Numbered from the stretch's first letter, positions 1 through 10,360 are shown. The stretch: DNA of 64,000 nt from Alkalicoccobacillus plakortidis (GCF_023703085.1 NZ_JAMQJY010000001.1:1426001-1490000); one strand, 5' to 3'. A program made the numbers and translations. The notes: generated by a model from the sequence alone, not told the origin.

Positions 1-816
1 CATGCTTGGTCTGAAAATGGTGTTTTTAACATTGAGGGTGGTTGCTACGCAAAGTGCATAAATCTTTCTGAAGAAAAAGAACCACAGATCTGGAATGCAA
101 TTAAATTTGGAACAGTACTTGAAAATGTGGCGGTTTCTGAGGAAAATGGTGAGCCTGATTACAACGACGTCTCGCTAACAGAGAATACCCGTGCAGCGTA
201 TCCAATTGATTACATTCCAAATGCACTTGAGCCAAGTATTGCCGGGCATCCAGATACCATAATTTTTCTAACTGCTGATGCATTTGGGGTTTTACCTCCT
301 ATCAGTAAATTAACGCGTGAGCAGGCGATGTATCATTTCTTGTCTGGATACACAAGTAAACTTGCTGGGACAGAACGAGGCATTACAGAGCCTGAAGCAA
401 CCTTCTCTACTTGCTTTGGAGCACCATTTTTGCCATTGCCAGCACACCGTTATGCTTCAATGTTAGGTGACTTGATTAGAACACATGATGTAGATGTATT
501 CCTAGTTAATACAGGTTGGTCTGGTGGACCATATGGAGTAGGTCAACGGATGAAACTTACGCATACACGTTCTATGGTGCAAGCAGCCTTACAGGGAGAA
601 TTAGCAAATGTTGAGACAACCGAGGATCCAGTGTTTGGCTTACACATTCCAAAGCAGTGCCCTGGAGTTCCCGATGAGGTTCTTCAACCTAAATCAACTT
701 GGACAAATCCAGATGCCTACGAACGAAAAGCGGCTGAGCTGGCAGATAACTTCAAGCAAAACTTCACAAAATTTACTGGCCTAGCTGATGAGATCACTCA
801 AGCTGGACCAAGATAG
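1..816 (+). CDS. pckA: Phosphoenolpyruvate carboxykinase (ATP), C-terminal part
   Basis: This is the C-terminal 271 residues of ATP-dependent PEP carboxykinase, which converts oxaloacetate and ATP to PEP, CO2 and ADP at the entry to gluconeogenesis. The frame is open from base 1, so the gene starts upstream of the window. Family stretches seen are [34 protein letters not shown] and [10 protein letters not shown]. The N-terminal kinase loop lies outside the window. The full enzyme is about 530 residues, so roughly half is present. It converges on ytmA and shares a terminator with it. The neighbourhood pckA, ytmA, ytkD is that of B. subtilis. Confidence 0.96.
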   Translation, partial: HAWSENGVFNIEGGCYAKCINLSEEKEPQIWNAIKFGTVLENVAVSEENGEPDYNDVSLTENTRAAYPIDYIPNALEPSIAGHPDTIIFLTADAFGVLPPISKLTREQAMYHFLSGYTSKLAGTERGITEPEATFSTCFGAPFLPLPAHRYASMLGDLIRTHDVDVFLVNTGWSGGPYGVGQRMKLTHTRSMVQAALQGELANVETTEDPVFGLHIPKQCPGVPDEVLQPKSTWTNPDAYERKAAELADNFKQNFTKFTGLADEITQAGPR

Positions 817-818
817 AA

Positions 819-863
819 TAACGAAAAAAAGTGTTCATCATTTGATGACACTTTTTTTCGTTA
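819..863. terminator. Bidirectional terminator between pckA and ytmA
   Basis: A long inverted repeat (TAACGAAAAAAAGTG paired with its complement) runs from just after the pckA stop into the ytmA stop. Its A-rich and T-rich arms let it act as an intrinsic terminator on both strands. Confidence 0.85.
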
Positions 864-1656
864 TTTAGATTGGGCTTTCATCCATATCGCCGCTTCATGT
901 AAGGTACGTTGCTGCTCTTTTAGTGGAAATTGATGCGTGTATGCTGAAAAGTACCAAGCTCTCAACCGGCTTCTTTTTTTCAAGGAGTTGTTTCTCCAAT
1001 CGATGAGCATGGTCAATTGAGACATGGTCATCCTGCTCACCATGTATAAGAAGCACCGATGCTTTCATTGATTCTAATTGCAGTGACGGGGTCCTCCACA
1101 GGTAGCGTTCAGGGTACTTTGTAGGGGTTCCTCCAATGACTCGCTTCATCATCCTTCTGAGATCAACACGCTCCTCGTAGGTGAGAAACATATCCGTAAC
1201 CCCGTTCCAACTTATTATACTTTTGACCTCATCCCGATAGATAGCTGTCCACAAAGCCATTACTCCACCTCTTGAAAATCCGATCGCATGCATGCCTTGG
1301 TTTTGATCATAACGTTTGTTTTCTAGGAGCACATCTACGGCACTCACTGCATCCTCACGGTCATTTCCTCCAAAATCCTCGTTACCCTCTCCGCCGCGGT
1401 TTCCACGATAAAAAGGAGCAAACACAACAAAACCTTCCGAGGCCCATTGAATTAACCGCTGAACTCGAACCATTCCGACATTTTTGATTCCACCTCGAAG
1501 ATAAATCAGACCTGGCAAGGATGAGCTCCAAGTAGGCTCAGCAAGGTAGCCTTTAACTCTTAACCCTGAACTCCAATACGTGATTATGAACAAGTGGATG
1601 TCTGGATGAGGTGATGGAACTTTCTGCTTCTGAATAATCTGCCCCACGTCAATCAC
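861..1656 (-). pseudogene. ytmA: YtmA-like alpha/beta hydrolase, one frameshift
   Basis: The product is a prolyl-oligopeptidase-like alpha/beta hydrolase of about 264 residues, with the nucleophile elbow GFSRGG and a late HGEQDDHVS segment carrying the catalytic aspartate. The frame starting at 1656 runs to KKKPVES and then goes wrong. The expected C-terminus (WYFSAYTHQFP to MKAQSK) continues in another frame to the stop at 861. Removing one base from CCAAGC at 954-959 restores a continuous protein. The gene follows pckA, as in B. subtilis. The substrate of YtmA is unknown. The break belongs to the window-wide CCAGC indel pattern, so the gene is probably intact in the cell. Confidence 0.85.
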
Positions 1657-1661
1657 ACCTT

Positions 1662-2126
1662 TTACTTTTGAACATTTTGTATGTACTCTAAACAGTACTG
1701 TAATACCCCGTCTTTCATAATAAAGCTGTAGTCTTGATTTTCAGCAATTTGGTCCGGTAATTCATTTACTAGTACAGGTCCTTCTGTTTCAAAATAATTG
1801 TTTTGCTCTTCCACGTCATCAATCTCTGCAAAATAAATGTTCTTGCAAATTTGCTGATCGCTTATTGTGTATTGACCAATGTATTGTATGGTCTTCACGC
1901 TGGCTCCTGTTTCTTCAAAAACTTCTCTCCTAGCAGCATCGAGTGGACTCTCTCCTTGCTCCACTTTGCCGCCAGGAAACTCTAATCCGCGCTTTTTATG
2001 GTTGGTTAATAACCATTGATTCTTGTACATACATATTACCCAAACATGTTTAGGCATACTTGAGAACGGATCTTTTTTGAATGCAAGTTGAACCTCACGC
2101 TGATAGGCATCCATAAAGGTGTGCAT
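1662..2126 (-). CDS. ytkD: Nudix hydrolase YtkD
   Basis: This 154-residue protein carries the Nudix signature GGKVEQGES followed by RREVFEETGA at about residues 52-75. The glutamates of that box bind the divalent metal used to hydrolyse nucleoside diphosphate linkages. YtkD of B. subtilis removes oxidised dGTP and can act on RNA 5' ends. The call rests on the Nudix box, the length and the position next to ytmA and pckA. It lies 5 bp upstream of ytmA on the same strand, so the two are probably co-transcribed. Confidence 0.85.
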   Translation of the reverse strand: MHTFMDAYQREVQLAFKKDPFSSMPKHVWVICMYKNQWLLTNHKKRGLEFPGGKVEQGESPLDAARREVFEETGASVKTIQYIGQYTISDQQICKNIYFAEIDDVEEQNNYFETEGPVLVNELPDQIAENQDYSFIMKDGVLQYCLEYIQNVQK

Positions 2127-2188
2127 AACCGAATTCTCCCTTGGCTTTTATAAGCAGTATACCTTCTTTTGCTTTTTATCGTCCATCT

Positions 2189-3409
2189 TCAGCTCCATGT
2201 GCTTTTGATTGTTTTCTCGGGTTTGATCATGATTAAGGTAAGTACTAAAGCAAAGCAGCACAAAATCGCATGTAAAAAAAATGTGATAAAATGATTTGCA
2301 TTCATTAATGCGGCAAAAACCGGTGGCCCTAAAGCAACTCCTACAAATCGCATACTGCTATAGAGTGATGTAATTGAGCCTCGTTGTTCTTGTTTGATTC
2401 CTTCTGTTACAAACGCATCTAAGCTGGGTAATGCGGCGCCTATGCCTAAGCCTGCTGCAAATAAGGCTGTTAAAAGCACATAGATATCATTTGAGAACGA
2501 TATCCACAGAATAGAGAGCGACACAATCGCCAAGCCACCAACCGTATACCACTTCATTAGCATTTTATCTTGACCAATTAGCTTTCCAGTTAGATAGGAT
2601 GAGAAACACAACGCAGCAAGTGGAAACGCAAGTACCAAACCTTTTTTCATATCATGAATGCCATACTCTTTTTCAAGACTTGTTGATAAATAAAACAACA
2701 GCCCAAATATCAAATACATACACAAACCGCCAATAAAAAAAACGATAAACAACCATCGTCCCTCACGTTTAAATGTTTCTTTTATGGTTTGAATAAAGGC
2801 TTTAAATTTTTTCGGCTTATCTTGTCGTTCTGGTACTTTCACTAAAAAAAGAAGCATTCCAATCGAAATGAAACAAAAAAGTGGAAAGGAAAAAAAGGGA
2901 AGAAACCAAACAAAGGTAGCTAAAAATGCTCCTAAAATTGGACTAACTACCTTACCAAATGTATTAGATGTTTCAACTAAACCTAAACCCGCACTCACTT
3001 CTTTTTCTGTGGTAAATAAGTCCCCAACAAGAGGAAAAGCAATCGGTGCTGCCCAAGCTGCTCCTATACCTTGTAACAGTCTACCAACTAAAATCCACAT
3101 ATACGGAGAATCAATCTTCCAGGCTGCGATACCAGCTAACGCTCCACCCAATGCAGCAAGAAATAAGCTTGGAATAATGACTTGTTTACGGCCTACATGG
3201 TCGGATAGATAACCGGCAATGGGAATACATAAAATAGCTACGACAGAATAAACAGTAATTAACAGGCTTACTTGGACAGAACTAATGCCCAATTCTTTCT
3301 CAATTGTTGGTAGAACCGGAATTAACATTGAATTCCCAAGTGTCATAACCAACGGGATGGATGAAATGGAGATAATGCCCCACATGCTTTTTTGCTGCAC
3401 GTATTTCAC
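2189..3409 (-). CDS. MFS drug-efflux-type transporter
   Basis: This is a 406-residue, 12-helix major facilitator protein. The motif between helices 2 and 3, GYLSDHVGRKQ, matches the MFS motif A (G-x-L-x-D-x-x-G-R-k), and GRLLQGIGAAWAAP matches the family motif in helix 4 to 5 typical of drug:H+ antiporters. The substrate cannot be read from the sequence. The gene is transcribed away from its upstream neighbour and has its own GGAGG-type site before the ATG. Confidence 0.85.
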   Translation of the reverse strand: MKYVQQKSMWGIISISSIPLVMTLGNSMLIPVLPTIEKELGISSVQVSLLITVYSVVAILCIPIAGYLSDHVGRKQVIIPSLFLAALGGALAGIAAWKIDSPYMWILVGRLLQGIGAAWAAPIAFPLVGDLFTTEKEVSAGLGLVETSNTFGKVVSPILGAFLATFVWFLPFFSFPLFCFISIGMLLFLVKVPERQDKPKKFKAFIQTIKETFKREGRWLFIVFFIGGLCMYLIFGLLFYLSTSLEKEYGIHDMKKGLVLAFPLAALCFSSYLTGKLIGQDKMLMKWYTVGGLAIVSLSILWISFSNDIYVLLTALFAAGLGIGAALPSLDAFVTEGIKQEQRGSITSLYSSMRFVGVALGPPVFAALMNANHFITFFLHAILCCFALVLTLIMIKPEKTIKSTWS

Positions 3410-3475
3410 CTCCTTCTTAGATGTTTACGGTGTTCTTAGTATAAGAGGATCACTCGTATCTATACATGCACAAAA

Positions 3476-3508
3476 AAGAAGCTAACAGGTCTCTACCTAT
3501 TAGCTTCT
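3476..3508 (-). terminator. Terminator downstream of the YwpF-like gene
   Basis: AGAAGCTAA pairs with TTAGCTTCT around a short loop, and on the minus strand the hairpin is followed by a run of T. It lies just after the stop at 3519. Confidence 0.75.
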
Positions 3509-3518
3509 CATCATTCAT

Positions 3519-4010
3519 TTATAACAATACGTATTTTCCACTTTCTTTTAAATCCTTATAAACCTCATTTAACGTTTTTTCAGAGTAAGACTCAAGGTTT
3601 TCAGTCCTCTGCTTAAATCGCTCAAGCAGGCTTTCTGTTGAATGTCCATCTGTTAAAAGATCTTCTAATACATCTTCTAATACATCATCACGACCAAGCA
3701 CAATCCGCCCTTTAAATACGATGCTATAACCGTCACTTAATTCTGTAATGGTCTCGATGCTTGTAATCATCGCTGCTGGGTGATTATCCTTGCTTGTGAT
3801 AATTACATTCAAAAAGACATGGCGGTTTGCTTTTTGTTCTCCCTCAAAAAAACGCAAATTTTCTTTTGGTACAACTGCATGAATAAACCAAGTTCGTTCC
3901 TTGTTTTCCATGTTGATAATGAGCCCATCTTTTATAGGAATCGATTCTTGTCTTATGGATTCATTGTCTCCCGCCAAAAGATAGAGTGCATAGAGCTTAA
4001 ATGTCTTCAT
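3519..4010 (-). CDS. YwpF-like protein
   Basis: This 163-residue protein begins MKTFKLYALYLL and resembles the YwpF family of Bacillaceae, for which no biochemical role is established. I chose the ATG at 4010 because GGGAGGTG lies about 10 bases before it. A much longer open frame extends to 4259, but that part only translates a palindromic repeat. There is no signal peptide or membrane segment. The C-terminal third (residues about 110-160) is charged and likely helical. Confidence 0.7.
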   Translation of the reverse strand: MKTFKLYALYLLAGDNESIRQESIPIKDGLIINMENKERTWFIHAVVPKENLRFFEGEQKANRHVFLNVIITSKDNHPAAMITSIETITELSDGYSIVFKGRIVLGRDDVLEDVLEDLLTDGHSTESLLERFKQRTENLESYSEKTLNEVYKDLKESGKYVLL

Positions 4011-4167
4011 ACAGACTGACACCTCCCATTGTGAACATACAGATCTATTCTTATTTAAACACAGTGGGCTCCTTAAGTAAATCTGTTCACTACCTACACA
4101 ATACGGCGCAATGTAAGAAACAAAGCTAGAATATTCCGTCGCTCGGTTTAAAAATACACATGAGAAG

Positions 4168-4327
4168 ATGGATTCTGCAGACATTCCGCTACTTGGATGG
4201 GGGGCACGCTTTCCGTGGGCGGGCGTTGAACTAAACTGGCTAGCGCCAGTGTATTTCAACCCTGCCCGTAAATCCCACTGGAGTCGGCCTCCCCCATCCC
4301 GTCCGCTATGTTGGAGCGTTAAATTTT
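4168..4327. repeat. Nested palindromic repeat A, copy 1
   Basis: This GC-rich element of about 160 bp folds on itself. The outer arm GGATGGGGG pairs with CCCCCATCC, a middle arm GGGCGTTGAA pairs with TTCAACCCTGCCC, and the inner arm ACTGGC pairs with GCCAGT. A second copy near 31218-33262 is interrupted by an insertion sequence. Shared blocks include GGGGGCACGCTTTCCG, GGGCGTTGAACTAA and CCCGTCCGCTATGTTGGA. Confidence 0.85.
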
Positions 4328-4537
4328 TATAGATTGTTACTGGAAATTTAATTGATTGGGTAAATTAGTGTTTCTCAAATTTAAACCGGGAACAAACCAA
4401 AATTGAAAGAGTTTGAGGTAAAATCAAAAAATAAATGTTTTTAAAAGACGAACATCATTTTATTTATCTGTATAACATTAATAAAATTTCACTGACCCGT
4501 AAGTAACTTAATCCTATTTTAAAATCATCCCAAACTA

Positions 4538-4631
4538 GCGGAGTGTATGTCCGCAGCGAAAGCCCAACCTCCTATTTAATTGATGTACAAAAAAAAAGAA
4601 CCATTATGTTGTCTCACTCACATAATGGTTC
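4538..4631. repeat. Two-part hairpin repeat B, copy 1
   Basis: Module 1 is GCGGAGTGTATGTCCGC, itself a small hairpin. Module 2, after about 45 bp, is a hairpin in which GAACCATTATG pairs with CATAATGGTTC. Related copies lie at 33409-33496 and, inverted, at 35155-35278. Confidence 0.75.
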
Positions 4632-4715
4632 GGGTTTATAATTTGATCGCTTAAAAGTTCCAGCCTCAATATCTTACTATACCGTATACAGCTTGTCCTA
4701 GATTCATTTTTTCAG

Positions 4716-4862
4716 CTAAGAGCTTTTGACATTCTTATATACTGATTCAATTTGTTTTTCTTCAATCCATTTAATAAAGTCTTCTTCTTCCGTTGTTAAA
4801 CTTCTGCCAAGTTTTATTTCGCAGTCATCAACTAGCTCTTCATATAAGTTTTTACATGTCAT
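4716..4862 (-). CDS. Small hypothetical protein, 48 residues
   Basis: The frame encodes MTCKNLYEELVDDCEIKLGR and then a helical, acidic stretch ending in KNVKSS. It has regular coding character (no stop in 48 codons, balanced charged residues), but the ribosome binding site is weak (GGGGCA). I do not recognise a family. It precedes no obvious operon partner. It could be a real small gene or a chance frame. Confidence 0.4.
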   Translation of the reverse strand: MTCKNLYEELVDDCEIKLGRSLTTEEEDFIKWIEEKQIESVYKNVKSS

Positions 4863-5035
4863 TGTAAATGCCCCATTTCTATAAGAACTTAATAGTTAAG
4901 CATCGCGACTTTCATACGCCATCCTCTCCATCAACTTATTCATAAATGTGGACGATATGACTTAATTATTCGGTTAACATGTATCTTCAACTCACACGTT
5001 CAGAATCCTGCTTGGAAAAAGTGAATTTCTCTCAG

Positions 5036-5191
5036 TTAAATAGTCGGAGCTGCAAAATGTGAATCTAATTTATGCTGTAAATTACGTTGTTCAAGCTCTT
5101 GATGCAGAAGCATAATAAAATCTTCACTTAAGCTAAGCTCTTTTGCTTTTACATACGCCTCCACCAACATATCATCTTGTAAATTATTCAT
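5036..5191 (-). CDS. sda: Sda-type sporulation checkpoint protein
   Basis: This 51-residue protein begins MNNLQDDMLVEAYVKAKELS and continues EDFIMLLHQELEQRNL, matching the helical-hairpin pattern of Sda. Sda binds the sporulation histidine kinase KinA and blocks its autophosphorylation when DNA replication is disturbed. The start at 5191 has GGAGGG directly upstream with correct spacing. A longer frame to 5287 overlaps the end of patB and is not credible. The C-terminus is a few residues longer than in B. subtilis. In B. subtilis sda is controlled by DnaA; no clear DnaA box was noted here. Confidence 0.8.
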   Translation of the reverse strand: MNNLQDDMLVEAYVKAKELSLSEDFIMLLHQELEQRNLQHKLDSHFAAPTI

Positions 5192-5217
5192 TAGCCCTCC
5201 GACACACACTCCTATTT

Positions 5218-6396
5218 TTAAAATTGTTGTTTTTCGTATGCTTGTTTGATTTGGTTCAGTCCTTTTTGAAGTATTTCTCTTGGGCAAGCCAAATTCAGAC
5301 GTTCAAAGTTCTCTGCTTCTTCTCCAAACATCGGTCCATGGTTTAATGCAACCTTTGCTTCTTCAACTAGCCACTGCTTCCGTTCATCTGCCTCTAATGG
5401 AAGTTGACTAAAATCGAGCCATAGTAGATAGGTTCCTTGTGGTTTGATCACGTTAATCTTTGGCATGTTAGTGTGAATAAAATCTGCCGTAAATTGATAA
5501 TTCTGCTGAACATATTGCATCAACTCGTGAAGCCATTCTTCCCCTTCATTATAGGCGACTTCTGTTGCTAAAGCGGCAAACGAATTTGGACTATTCATAA
5601 AAGTAGATTCCAAATATCTTTTTAGATCCAGTCGTCTCTTCTTGTTTTGAATGACAATGTAGGATGCAATAATTCCTGCAAGATTAAACGTTTTTGTCGG
5701 AGCAAGACATGTGAATGTCCGGTCTGCCATATCCTCATTAATTGACGCGAACGGAATATGGTTGTATCCGTCAAATAATAGATCCGCGTGAATTTCATCC
5801 GATACAACCAACAAATCATACTTCTTACAAAGAGCAGCTAATTCTTCAAGCTCTTGTCTCGACCAAACCCGACCTCCTGGGTTATGTGGATGACAGAAAA
5901 CAAGCATTTTTGTTTTTTCTGTGATGGACGCTTCAAGCTGAGTAAGATCCATTGTAAATTGCCCATTTTCATCTTGAAGCAGAGGGTTTCTAACAATTGA
6001 ACGGTCATTTTTACTAATGACATCGTAAAAAGGATAATACACAGGTGTCTGAATGATGACTTCATCACCAGGTTCGGTGAACACCTTCACAAGATTGCTG
6101 ATCGTTGGCACAATTCCAACAGTGTGAACGATTGAACTTGAATCAATTTCCCACTCATATCTCCGGCTTGCCCAATTAACAATGGCTTCATTTACAGAAG
6201 AAGAAGGTGTTATGTATCCAAACACTCCTTGTTGCACTCGATTGGTTAGTGCGTCAAGCACAGGCTGCGGAGCTTTGAAATCCATATCTGCAACCCACAT
6301 CGGTAATAAATCACTTGCTCCATAACGTTGTTCTAATCCGTCCCACTTTAAAGAGTTTGTCCCTTTGCGTTCAATTACTTCATCAAACCGATACAT
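5218..6396 (-). CDS. patB: PatB/MalY-type cystathionine beta-lyase aminotransferase
   Basis: This is a 392-residue fold-type I PLP enzyme of the MalY/PatB group, which splits cystathionine or cysteine by beta-elimination. The N-terminal LLPMWVADMDF is a group marker. SDEIHADL carries the aspartate that contacts the PLP ring nitrogen, and PTKTFNLAG carries the Schiff-base lysine. Length is normal for the family. The sulphur role fits mccA, mccB and the sulphur cluster further along, although they are 20 kb or more away. It is divergent from the phospholipase D-like gene. Confidence 0.88.
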   Translation of the reverse strand: MYRFDEVIERKGTNSLKWDGLEQRYGASDLLPMWVADMDFKAPQPVLDALTNRVQQGVFGYITPSSSVNEAIVNWASRRYEWEIDSSSIVHTVGIVPTISNLVKVFTEPGDEVIIQTPVYYPFYDVISKNDRSIVRNPLLQDENGQFTMDLTQLEASITEKTKMLVFCHPHNPGGRVWSRQELEELAALCKKYDLLVVSDEIHADLLFDGYNHIPFASINEDMADRTFTCLAPTKTFNLAGIIASYIVIQNKKRRLDLKRYLESTFMNSPNSFAALATEVAYNEGEEWLHELMQYVQQNYQFTADFIHTNMPKINVIKPQGTYLLWLDFSQLPLEADERKQWLVEEAKVALNHGPMFGEEAENFERLNLACPREILQKGLNQIKQAYEKQQF

Positions 6397-6628
6397 CCTG
6401 ACACTCCTTCTTTCTGTCTAACAAAGTCATCCAATGTTAGAGCAGCCATCTCTTTATTTCGATAAAAGTCATGCATATCCTGTTACTTCTTCTAAGCTTT
6501 CGTTCGACGAATTTCGGTAAAAACTCATTTGATTTTTATTCTACACATCCATTGCTTCAAAAATCAATTGTTTAAGACTCACTTTATTAAGGAATGGTAA
6601 GGTCAGATTGATATAAAAGGAGCAGGTC

Positions 6629-8074
6629 ATGAAATCAACTAAATATACCAAAAAACATCTTCTACTTATCCTTCCAGTACTATTTGTCATTATTTATATT
6701 GGCACCATCACCTATGGAGTCAATCGACCGCTTCCGAATGAAAACATATCGTATAAAAGTGAACTAAAACCTGTGATTGACCCCGTTTTTCTAACGGATC
6801 TTTCTTATGCAAAAAACGACAACCGAGTGCTTGAGCAAGATATTTTTGATTATATAAATGAAATGATTAATAACGCAGATGAATTTGTTCTATTTGATAT
6901 GTTTCTTTTTAATAACATCTATGGTGAAGATGAAAACTTCCCTGCCTTGGCGGATGAAATGAGTAATGCGCTCCTTAAGAAAAAACAAGACGATCCAAAT
7001 GTAGCGATTACAGTGATCACTGACCCAGTAAATACCATGTATGGTGCAAACCAACCGGATCATCTAGAACGACTTTCTCAGGCTGATATCCCTGTCATTA
7101 TTAGCGACCTCGATTCATTACGAGATTCCAATCCACTTTATTCAGGCTTTTATAAACTGTTTTTACAATGGGATAGCTTAAAGCTAATCGATGGCTTACC
7201 TAATGCTCTAGGTACCAATGGAAAAGACGCCAACCTGCATTCTTACCTTACTTCCTTAACTGGTAAAGCCAATCACCGAAAAGTTGTGTTGACCGACCAT
7301 GAAGCCCTTATAAGCTCAGGCAACCCTCATGATGCGAGCGCATACCACAACAATGTAGCTATCGCTTTTAAAGGAAGTCTCTTGGAGGATTTACTCATTA
7401 CTGAAGAAGCTGTTACCCAATACTCAGCAAATCAATCCATTAAAACTAATGAATACATGCCTGAAACAGTAGGCGAGCAGTCAGAAGTATTAGGTCAAAT
7501 TTTAACTGAACGCCCTATTCATGAACGTGCACTCTCAATCATAAATGAAGCTCAAGAAGGTGATACGATTTGGATTGCTCTTCTATATTTATCAGAGTCT
7601 AACATATGTGATGCTTTAATAGATGCAGCTAATCGTAATGTTTCTGTTCAACTTATTCTTGACCAAAACATCGAATCGTTTGGCAATAAAAAAATCGGAT
7701 TACCTAATAAGCCAGTTGCCTATCGATTAATGAACGAAGGTAACGACAATGTGCAAATTCGTTGGTATGAGACTGAGAAGGAGCAATATCACCCAAAGAT
7801 CCTCTTCCTTGATTCAGATCATACATCGGAGATCCTTAGTGGATCAGCAAATTTCACTCGTCGCAATCTCGAGGATCTAAATTTAGAGACAAATATTTAT
7901 CTTACTGCCTCATCAGATACCGAGATTATGAACGATGTAAGAGACTATTTTGAACGTATTTGGACAAATGAAGATGGCATTTATACTGCTGACTATGAAA
8001 CCTATAAGGATGAATCACTTTGGCTGAGAGGAATCTTCTTTATTCAGAAACTCACTAAACTTTCAACCTTTTAA
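6629..8074 (+). CDS. Membrane-anchored phospholipase D-like protein
   Basis: This is a 481-residue member of the phospholipase D superfamily. A membrane segment covers about residues 9-29, so the catalytic part is probably outside the cell. Two HKD motifs are visible: NHRKVVLTD followed by SSGNPHD at about residues 211-235, and YHPKILFLD followed by SGSANFTRRN at about 387-414. The pair forms one active site that hydrolyses or transfers phosphodiesters. Cardiolipin synthase is an alternative, but the sequence lacks two N-terminal helices and diverges from Cls. A site AAAGGAG precedes the ATG. Confidence 0.78.
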   Translation: MKSTKYTKKHLLLILPVLFVIIYIGTITYGVNRPLPNENISYKSELKPVIDPVFLTDLSYAKNDNRVLEQDIFDYINEMINNADEFVLFDMFLFNNIYGEDENFPALADEMSNALLKKKQDDPNVAITVITDPVNTMYGANQPDHLERLSQADIPVIISDLDSLRDSNPLYSGFYKLFLQWDSLKLIDGLPNALGTNGKDANLHSYLTSLTGKANHRKVVLTDHEALISSGNPHDASAYHNNVAIAFKGSLLEDLLITEEAVTQYSANQSIKTNEYMPETVGEQSEVLGQILTERPIHERALSIINEAQEGDTIWIALLYLSESNICDALIDAANRNVSVQLILDQNIESFGNKKIGLPNKPVAYRLMNEGNDNVQIRWYETEKEQYHPKILFLDSDHTSEILSGSANFTRRNLEDLNLETNIYLTASSDTEIMNDVRDYFERIWTNEDGIYTADYETYKDESLWLRGIFFIQKLTKLSTF

Positions 8075-8154
8075 ACCATAATGAGCACTCTGACATCTTT
8101 CAATGAGTATGGTAAACTAGAGGGTAGAGATTGCAGAGAAGAAGGGTGTTAAAG

Positions 8155-9710
8155 ATGAGTGTTTTATCCGTAAGTAAGCTGAGCCATGGATTTGGTGATC
8201 GTGCTATATTTCAGGATGTTTCTTTCCGTTTATTAAAAGGAGAGCATATCGGTTTAATTGGTGCAAATGGTGAAGGTAAGTCAAGCTTTATGAATATTAT
8301 AACCGGCAAACTTATGCCAGATGAAGGCAAAGTGGAATGGTCAAAAAATGTACGAATTGGTTATTTAGATCAACACACGACTCTTCAAAAAGGGCAAACC
8401 ATGCGAGATGTGCTAAAGAGTGCATTTCAGTATCTATTTGATATGGAAACAAGTATGAATGCTCTTTATGAAAAAATGGGTGATGTTGATGCAGAGCAGC
8501 TAGAGAAGCTGTTAGAAGACGTAGGTGTTATTCAAGATACACTGACGAATAATGACTTCTATATCGTTGATACAAAGGTTGAAGAGATTGCCCGCGGTCT
8601 TGGACTTGACGAGATTGGCCTTGATAAAGATGTAACTGATCTAAGTGGTGGTCAACGAACGAAAGTCCTGTTAGCAAAGTTATTATTAGAAAAACCAGAT
8701 ATCCTGCTTTTGGACGAGCCGACAAACTATTTAGATGAGCAGCATATTAATTGGTTAACACGTTACTTACAAGAATATGAAAATGCATTTATTCTTATTT
8801 CGCATGATATTCCTTTTTTAAATCGTGTTGTGAACTTGATCTATCACATGGAAAATCAGGAATTAAATCGCTATGTAGGTGATTATGATCACTTCCTTGA
8901 AGTACATGAAATGAAAAAACAACAGCTTGAATCGGCTTTTAAAAGACAGCAACAAGAGATTTCACAGCTCAAAGACTTTGTTGCCCGAAACAAAGCACGT
9001 GTTTCGACTCGGAATATGGCGATGTCTCGTCAAAAAAAGCTTGGATAAAATGGATGTAATTGAGCTTGCAAAAGAGAAGCCCAAACCAGATTTTCATTTC
9101 CATACAGCTAGAACTCCATCAAAATACATCTTTGAAACAAAGGAATTAGTCATTGGATACGAGGAGCCTTTAACAAGACCACTCAACCTCGAGCTTATTC
9201 GCAATTCGAAAATTGCCTTAACCGGGGCGAATGGTATCGGAAAAACAACATTACTTAAAAGTTTACTTGGGCTCATCCACCCTCTTCAAGGTGACGTTAT
9301 CAAAGGCGAATATCAGGAAATTGGCTACTTTGAACAAGAAGTAAAGGATTCAAACAAAACGTGTATTGAAGAGATATGGGATACGTTCCCTTCCTTCACC
9401 CAAGCAAGAAGTACGATCTGCCTTGGCAAGATGTGGGCTGACCACTAAACATATCGAGAGCAAAATTATGGTATTAAGCGGTGGCGAAAAAGCAAAAGTC
9501 CGACTTTGTAAATTGATGAACTCCAAAACCAATATTCTTATTTTAGATGAGCCGACAAACCACCTGGACGTCGACGCAAAAGCGGAACTTAAGCGAGCTC
9601 TGCAAGAGTATAAAGGAACGGTATTGTTAATCTGTCACGAACCTGAATTTTATGAAGGATTGGTAACAGAAGTTTGGAATTGTGAAGATTGGACAACTAA
9701 AGTTATTTAG
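8155..9710 (+). pseudogene. yfmM: ABC-F ATPase YfmM, two frameshifts
   Basis: This is an ABC-F protein of about 518 residues with two ATPase domains and no membrane part, a type that acts on ribosomes. Domain 1 has Walker A GANGEGKSS, signature LSGGQ and Walker B ILLLDEPTN. Domain 2 has GANGIGKTT, LSGGE and ILILDEPTNHLD. The start at 8155 (MSVLSVSKLSHGF) has GAAGGGTG upstream. The frame breaks at 9039-9044 (GCTTGG, where GCTGG restores KKLDK) and at 9400-9405 (CCAAGC, where CCAGC restores FTQQEVR). Both are the window-wide indel type, so the gene is probably intact. Confidence 0.85.
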
Positions 9711-9739
9711 GATTAAAACCAGTCATAAGGGGAAATACG

Positions 9740-10360
9740 ATGTCAGAACATACACCATTTATTGTGGTTGAAGGACCAATCGGGGTGGGCAAAACAACCC
9801 TGACAAAATTATTAGCAGCTGAATTTTCATACGCAAGTCTCACTGAAATTGTAGAGGAGAACCCGTTCCTTGGTAAGTTTTATGAAAATATCGAGGAGTG
9901 GAGTTTTCAAACAGAAATGTTTTTCCTATGTAACCGGTATAAGCAGCTTGAAGATACGGCCGAGAAGCTTCAAGCTGGTGTGCCTGTTGTTGCTGATTAC
10001 CATATTTTCAAAAATCTCATTTTTGCAAGACGTACTCTTCCAAAAGACCAGCTTGATAAATACATTAGGATTTATAATATCCTCACAGAAGAAGTGCCTG
10101 AACCTACAGCTATTGTTTATATTCACGCAAGTCTTCCTACATTACTAAAGCGTATAAATCAAAGAGGTCGAAGCATTGAGCAGCATATTGAGCCAGAATA
10201 TTTAGAGCAGCTGATAACAGACTATGAAGAAGCCATTGCATCCATGTCGGCTATGTATCCTCACGTGCCAATTATAAAAATTGACGGTGACAACTATGAT
10301 TACGTTGAAAATCAATCAGATCTTGATTACATATACAACTTAATTCGAGAAATCACATAA
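9740..10360 (+). CDS. dgk: Deoxyguanosine kinase
   Basis: This 206-residue deoxynucleoside kinase has the P-loop GPIGVGKTT at residues 13-21 and the family segments EENPFLGKFYENIEEWSF and FFLCNRYKQLED. It phosphorylates deoxyguanosine (and some purine analogues) to the monophosphate in purine deoxynucleoside salvage. The dgk-dck pair is conserved in Bacillus, and here the two are 17 bp apart with a good ribosome site each. The catalytic DRS motif region reads ADYHIFKN, as in Dgk rather than Dck. Confidence 0.9.
   Translation: MSEHTPFIVVEGPIGVGKTTLTKLLAAEFSYASLTEIVEENPFLGKFYENIEEWSFQTEMFFLCNRYKQLEDTAEKLQAGVPVVADYHIFKNLIFARRTLPKDQLDKYIRIYNILTEEVPEPTAIVYIHASLPTLLKRINQRGRSIEQHIEPEYLEQLITDYEEAIASMSAMYPHVPIIKIDGDNYDYVENQSDLDYIYNLIREIT

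Larger units (their letters stand above)
4011..4715. other. Repeat-rich gene-free stretch
   Basis: No gene longer than a few codons is supported here. The stretch holds one large palindromic repeat (4168-4327) and one smaller two-part repeat (4538-4631). The remaining sequence is plain AT-rich spacer. Confidence 0.6.

Noticed and set aside
4011..4259. N-terminal extension of the YwpF-like frame (246 residues)
   Set aside because: The extra part is translated palindromic repeat; the ATG at 4010 has the ribosome site.
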